From the NCBI GenBank assembly GCA_019309685.1, contig JAFDFT010000041.1:1-10193 (forward strand): 10,193 nucleotides of DNA, written 5' to 3'. This DNA is from Deltaproteobacteria bacterium (lineage in GTDB: Bacteria; Desulfobacterota; Desulfobacteria; Desulfobacterales; JAABPS01). Below, one piece after another: positions 6,789 through 10,193 of the stretch. Each line of letters begins with the position of its first letter. Position 1 is the stretch's first letter. The position numbers and the translations under genes are program-made. Under the pieces are notes generated by a model. It made no database searches, had not been told where the DNA came from, and saw nothing but the letters and a program-made list of their open reading frames with translations.

Positions 6789-8187
6789 GGGGAATCAAAA
6801 TATCCGGATTAAGTATGTTATTCGGGTCCAATATTTTCTTGAGTTTTCTTAATAGATTCACACCGGATTCACCGATTTCCGCGGGCATGTAGTCCCGACG
6901 GACACGGCCAATCCCATGGTGGTGCGAGATACCGCCGCCGCCTTCAATAATAGCTTCCATCACCCTGTTCCAGCAATCATAATATATCTCTTCCATTTTT
7001 AGCGGGTCACTCGCCTTTGCTGCAAATGTAAAATAAAGATTGATGCCGGACCGATAGCAATGAGAGCTGTGTGCCGTAGCGTTCAGCATCCCATCAACCT
7101 TGTTCAGGGACGCAACAGCGTTGCGATAGATGGGGCCGATTTTATCCCAGGTTGCTGCCATTTCGATGGTATCCAGTATGATATCCTGTTCGAGCCACGT
7201 TTCCCAAGGGTGAACATTATTTCTGTTTTCGAGCCACTCGGCAACGGCTTCTGTCGGGGCAGGGTCGCACTTAAGATCTTTAGCGATTTCCTGGCACTCT
7301 TTAATTTCAGCCTCGACTCTACCTTTTGGACCTTCGTGTACCATAATCAAAAGACAATCATCTCCGCGCGCATGTGCTTCAAAAATACGTTTTGTCTCAC
7401 TCGTATCATATTGCCGCATGACGGGAGGCGTCCAGCCTGATTGAATGATGTACCGCTGTAGTTCAAATCCCTGTTCCATGTTCGGGGCGTAAAATGCGGT
7501 GTATTCCCGTTTTTCCGCTTTCCAGCGCAAAGAAAACATAACGGTCGTGATAATACCCAAAGTTCCTTCACTGCCCAGAAATAGGTAATTTAGATCCGGA
7601 CCGGCAGCCGCCCTGGGTGTCAGGCGTGTCTCTAAAACCTCACCGTTGGGTAAAACGACTTCCAGGGCCATCACCACATCTTCAATGCTGCCGTAGGCAC
7701 TGGAAAACTGACCCGAAGCCCGGGTCGCAACCCACCCACCCACACTGCTGACATCAATGGATTGTGGATAATGACCAATCATCATGCCTTCCTTTGCTAC
7801 TGCATTTTCCGCATCCGCTCCCCTTATACCGGCCTCGAAAGTGGCTATCAGATTTTTCTTGTCTATTTTACGAACCCGCTTCATGGAGCTCATGTCCAGC
7901 AGTACTGTCTCAGGTGTGGTATGGATAGCCTTCATACACCCGGACCCCAGACCAAATGGAACCAAGAGCGCCTTATTTTCATTGCAGATTTTAACAACGT
8001 TAACAACATCCTCGGTTTTTTTCGGGTTTACGACACAGGCGGGATTAGGAGCGCCTCTTCCCTGCATATCGGCTAATGCATTTGTCACTGACCAGTCACG
8101 TCTTCGTTCGTTCAAAGTTGCTTCATCGGTTTTTACCTTTTCCGGTCCGACGGCTCGTTTCAGTTTTTCAATAATTTCCGTACTCAT
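6781..8187 (-). CDS. FAD-linked oxidoreductase of the alkyl-DHAP synthase (AGPS) family
   Basis: A flavoprotein of 468 residues in the VAO/PCMH superfamily. Its N-terminal FAD-binding domain has the pyrophosphate loop PFGLGSG (77-83), PQS (141-143), SSVGGWVATRASGQFSSAYG (147-166) and GSEGTLGI (205-212). The C-terminal cap has VMRQYD (Arg258), DTIEMAATWDKI (339-350), SSHCYRSGINLYFTF (374-388, AGPS-like active-site Tyr378) and ISHHHGIGR (420-428, the His-triplet of AGPS), ending in ILDPNNILNPD. AGPS swaps the acyl chain of acyl-DHAP for a fatty alcohol, making ether-lipid precursors; related proteins oxidise 2-hydroxyacids such as glycolate or lactate. The HHHG and SHxYxxG motifs favour the AGPS branch. 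The ATG at 8187 is chosen over an in-frame TTG at 8205, because GAGGAG lies inside that extension as its ribosome binding site. It sits 38 bases after glpD and overlaps the kinase gene. Substrate unproven; GlcD-like hydroxyacid dehydrogenase is the alternative. Confidence 0.88.
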   Translation of the reverse strand: MSTEIIEKLKRAVGPEKVKTDEATLNERRRDWSVTNALADMQGRGAPNPACVVNPKKTEDVVNVVKICNENKALLVPFGLGSGCMKAIHTTPETVLLDMSSMKRVRKIDKKNLIATFEAGIRGADAENAVAKEGMMIGHYPQSIDVSSVGGWVATRASGQFSSAYGSIEDVVMALEVVLPNGEVLETRLTPRAAAGPDLNYLFLGSEGTLGIITTVMFSLRWKAEKREYTAFYAPNMEQGFELQRYIIQSGWTPPVMRQYDTSETKRIFEAHARGDDCLLIMVHEGPKGRVEAEIKECQEIAKDLKCDPAPTEAVAEWLENRNNVHPWETWLEQDIILDTIEMAATWDKIGPIYRNAVASLNKVDGMLNATAHSSHCYRSGINLYFTFAAKASDPLKMEEIYYDCWNRVMEAIIEGGGGISHHHGIGRVRRDYMPAEIGESGVNLLRKLKKILDPNNILNPDILIPHE

Positions 8188-8225
8188 CTGCTTTTCTCTC
8201 CTCAACGTTTGTTAAATTAATCGGA

Positions 8226-9827
8226 TTAAGTGTCTAAAATACTCATTTCTTTTTGCCGACGCTTTTGGCATGACTCGATCTGACTGTTTTTTTCAGCATC
8301 AGACCAGTTCAGCAGATTTCCCATGATTTCAGCTGCAGGCTCAAGTGCATCCATTCCGCCGTCATGGTCAAAATTTGAGCGGGCACTTCTGCGTACCCAG
8401 TAATCTTCCAGAGTTAGAGCTCCCTCCGTCCTGACAGCGAATTCAGCTTCCACGGCCGGGCCTGTTTTTTCTGAAAAAAGTGTTAACGCCTCAGATCCAT
8501 ATAGCCGGGCGAGTCGTTCCGCTTCAATCGGCGGTATCCCCAAAGCTTCAACATGGGTTTTAAATTGTTCGAATGGCTCGCTAAAATCTCCTCCAGGCAA
8601 AGATCCAACATCTGTTGCAGCGGGATTCGGTTTTGCTCCAAGGATTTTTTGACATTGATCTGCCACCCGTTGTGCCATTGAACGGTAGGCGGTTAGTTTT
8701 CCGCCGGCCACTGTGATCATACCGCCAGGACCGGTTAGCAATTCATGTCTCCGGGAGATCTCGGAGGGTTTTTTGCCCTCTTCTCCCAGCAAAGGGCGGA
8801 CACCGGACCAGAGGCCGATGATGTCAGCATCTGTTAAGGAATCTACATTAAAAATTGTATTCGCTGAGTCTTTTAAATAATCGATATCTTCCCGCGTGAT
8901 CTCCGGCCAGTAATCGGGTTCAGGGTAAAAAGTATCGGTGGTGCCGGCATAAACAAAACGTCCTCTGGGTACGGTAAACAGGCCCCTTTTATCCGGGGCT
9001 GACCAGCAGATGGAACCGTCTATGGGCAATCGATCCCTGGAAAAAATCAGGTGAATACCTTTGGTTAACTGCAATTTATTCTTTGCACCTTTTTCTTCCA
9101 TTTTTCGTACAGCATCCACCCAAATCCCTGCTGCATTTACGATAACTTTGGACCTCACCTCGAATGGTTCCTCTTTTTCTGACAGGGTATTTCGTACCAA
9201 AGCCCCGCCCGCTTTGCCATTTTGAATGAGTATATCATCAACTGCAGCGTAGGTGACGATTGTGGCTTCATGAGCGGCTGCGCTCCTGGCATTGGCCAGT
9301 GTTAAACGAGAGTCTTCTGTCTGGTATTCAGGATAAACAGCGGCCCCAATCAGGCCATCCATATTCACACTGGGTTCGTTACTTTTTAACTCATCGTAAT
9401 CCCAAATCACATGCCTTTCACTTTCATCGACATTCCCCAGTTTTTCATATAACGTAAGCCCTGCGCGCAATGCGGTCAGATGCGTTTTTTTTCTGACTAC
9501 CACTACCATATTGCTTGTTATTGAAAGGTGAGGTGCAAGTTTTCTGATAGTGCGTCGTTCGTTAGCCGCTTCTTTCACCACGTTCATCTGGCCCTGCGCT
9601 AAATACCTGACACCCCCATGTATGAGTTTTGCAGACCGACTGGAAGTTGCTGCGCCAATGTCTTTTGCGTCTACTACAGCCACCCGCATCCCTCTCATGG
9701 CAGCGTCCCTGGCGACACCGCATCCGGTGATCCCGGCCCCGATCACCAACACATCAAATTGTTCACGCTGTAAAGTGGCAAGAGCTTGTTCTCGTAGGGT
9801 TGCATCTATTGCTGATTTGTTTGCCAT
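8226..9827 (-). CDS. glpD: FAD-dependent glycerol-3-phosphate dehydrogenase (GlpD type)
   Basis: This 533-residue flavoprotein oxidises sn-glycerol-3-phosphate to DHAP at the cytoplasmic membrane face, passing electrons to quinone. Visible are the Rossmann FAD motif VIGAGITGCGVARDAAMRG (28-46), RSAKLIHGGVRYL (64-76), NAAGIW (231-236), KGIHLIF (256-262), GTTDT (295-299), SGVRPL (341-346) and GGKLTAYR (375-382), followed by the C-terminal DAO_C domain with LEDYWVRRSARSNF and EIMGNLLNWS. Length and order match GlpD/GlpA-type enzymes; there is no attached iron-sulfur GlpC part. The ATG at 9827 has AAGGA seven bases upstream. It is first of a three-gene operon (AGPS-like gene 38 bases on, then the kinase). 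The region upstream, up to the tandem repeats, is AT-rich; TTGAAG/TATGTA near 9857-9883 is only a weak promoter possibility (15-base spacer). Divergence toward alkylglycerol phosphate cannot be excluded, but the core residues look canonical. Confidence 0.93.
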   Translation of the reverse strand: MANKSAIDATLREQALATLQREQFDVLVIGAGITGCGVARDAAMRGMRVAVVDAKDIGAATSSRSAKLIHGGVRYLAQGQMNVVKEAANERRTIRKLAPHLSITSNMVVVVRKKTHLTALRAGLTLYEKLGNVDESERHVIWDYDELKSNEPSVNMDGLIGAAVYPEYQTEDSRLTLANARSAAAHEATIVTYAAVDDILIQNGKAGGALVRNTLSEKEEPFEVRSKVIVNAAGIWVDAVRKMEEKGAKNKLQLTKGIHLIFSRDRLPIDGSICWSAPDKRGLFTVPRGRFVYAGTTDTFYPEPDYWPEITREDIDYLKDSANTIFNVDSLTDADIIGLWSGVRPLLGEEGKKPSEISRRHELLTGPGGMITVAGGKLTAYRSMAQRVADQCQKILGAKPNPAATDVGSLPGGDFSEPFEQFKTHVEALGIPPIEAERLARLYGSEALTLFSEKTGPAVEAEFAVRTEGALTLEDYWVRRSARSNFDHDGGMDALEPAAEIMGNLLNWSDAEKNSQIESCQKRRQKEMSILDT

Positions 9828-9967
9828 TTATTTTTCCTTATCAATTAAAATGTTTACATATCTTATTTTCGGGTCCTTCAACCGATGATTTGAGATTACC
9901 TTCATCCAGTAAAATTCCTTATTTATTCATTCTTTATTTCATGATTTCAACTTACGATATAGTTGGC
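9828..9967. other. AT-rich spacer upstream of glpD
   Basis: These 140 bases hold the glpD ribosome binding site at the left end and no credible gene. Short open frames across them overlap glpD in the opposite direction and look like chance. Whatever promoter drives the glpD operon should be here or inside the adjacent repeats, but no pair of hexamers stands out. Confidence 0.4.
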
Positions 9968-10019
9968 ATGTTTCACAACATCGTCGACACTTTATGTTTC
10001 ATGACATCGTCGACACATT
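9968..10019. repeat. Two tandem copies of a 26-bp repeat, probable insertion-sequence end
   Basis: Copy 1 spans 9968-9993 and copy 2 spans 9994-10019; 23 of 26 positions agree. Each copy has the shape ATGTTTCA, two variable bases, then ACATCGTCGACAC. The unit begins near TGT and ends near ACA and contains the palindrome GTCGAC. It lies directly in front of the promoter and ribosome binding site of a probable transposase. Repeated TGT...ACA-type units of this kind occur at ends of IS481-like elements, so this is probably the left end and transposase-binding region of an element continuing to the right. The opposite end is outside the window. Confidence 0.6.
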
Positions 10020-10026
10020 GTATAAT
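9998..10026 (+). promoter_or_regulatory. Candidate promoter of the transposase gene
   Basis: A perfect TATAAT (-10) lies at 10021-10026, and a weak TTCATG (-35) lies 17 bases upstream at 9998-10003, inside the second repeat copy. Repeat binding by the transposase could therefore block its own promoter. The -10 is convincing; the -35 is poor. Confidence 0.4.
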
Positions 10027-10051
10027 CTCCGATCAAAAGGGAGGATATACA

Positions 10052-10193
10052 ATGGTTAATAAAAATACAATGATAACGAAAAAGAAATTCAACTTCGCAA
10101 ACTCTGTGTTCAGTTAAGTGCTGAAGGGAAAAATGTAACTCAAATCCATAGAAAACTTAATCGAACTCGAGATTGGGCATATAAATGGCTTAA
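10052..10193 (+). pseudogene. Probable transposase/integrase N-terminus (helix-turn-helix), frame-broken and partial
   Basis: An excellent GGGAGG ribosome binding site lies about seven bases before the ATG at 10052. In that frame only 22 residues are read before a stop at about 10118. One base after the seventh codon shifts the reading to a coherent helix-turn-helix sequence, EKEIQLRKLCVQLSAEGKN, then VTQIHRKLNRTRDWAYKWL, running to the window edge. Adding a G after the second ATG (ATGATAACG to ATGGATAACG) joins start and HTH. This N-terminal layout is typical of IS481/IS3-like DDE transposases, which bind element ends. The catalytic DDE domain is not in the window, so family is provisional. 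The frameshift may be real inactivation, a programmed shift or a sequencing error. Confidence 0.55.

Noticed and set aside
7784..8215. Plus-strand open frame of 143 codons opposite the AGPS-like gene
   Set aside because: It is antisense to clear FAD-binding domain sequence and shows no recognisable protein features.

Overview
The window looks like part of a strictly anaerobic, sulfate-reducer-type Desulfobacterota ('deltaproteobacterial') chromosome. This is inferred from gene content (a corrinoid methyl-transfer cluster beside a GlpD / alkyl-DHAP-synthase-like / FGGY-kinase operon) and a mixed, moderately AT-rich base composition. No rRNA or other taxonomic marker is present, so the assignment is tentative. 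All substantial genes lie on the minus strand and are read from right to left.

Right edge (about 9968-10193): a 26-bp sequence repeated twice in tandem, then a well-formed ribosome binding site and the N-terminal helix-turn-helix part of a probable transposase/integrase on the plus strand. One base appears to be missing just after its start, and it runs off the window.

Right half (9827 to 5346): a compact three-gene operon. It encodes a GlpD-type FAD glycerol-3-phosphate dehydrogenase, an FAD oxidoreductase of the alkyl-dihydroxyacetone-phosphate synthase (AGPS) family with the HHHG motif, and an FGGY kinase resembling glycerol kinase but with two altered glycerol-contact positions. The last two overlap by 8 nt. 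Together they centre on DHAP / glycerol-3-phosphate / (alkyl)glycerol chemistry.

Middle (about 5311 to 4694): a decayed family-5 (peptide/nickel type) ABC solute-binding protein gene. It has a signal peptide, a recognisable N-terminal lobe, in-frame stops, frameshifts and a large internal deletion. Its ribosome binding site follows the kinase stop codon directly, so it was probably once the next gene of the glycerol-type operon.

Left half (4470 to 1): a corrinoid methyl-transfer cluster with its own candidate promoter and a leader of about 140 nt. It encodes a MtbC/MttC-like corrinoid protein, a large fusion of DUF1638 to a hydantoinase/oxoprolinase (ASKHA-fold) domain, and a uroporphyrinogen-decarboxylase-family (MtaA-like) methyltransferase reading frame that is frame-broken three times and leaves the window. 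The corrinoid protein would carry the methyl group, the URO-D-family protein would move methyl to or from it, and the DUF1638-ASKHA fusion is a candidate maintenance or reactivation partner. No substrate methyltransferase of the MttB type and no ferredoxin-type corrinoid activator is visible inside the window.

The least characterised element is the DUF1638-hydantoinase fusion in the corrinoid cluster, followed by the AGPS-like / unusual-kinase pair. No CRISPR array, tRNA, rRNA or recognisable riboswitch was seen.
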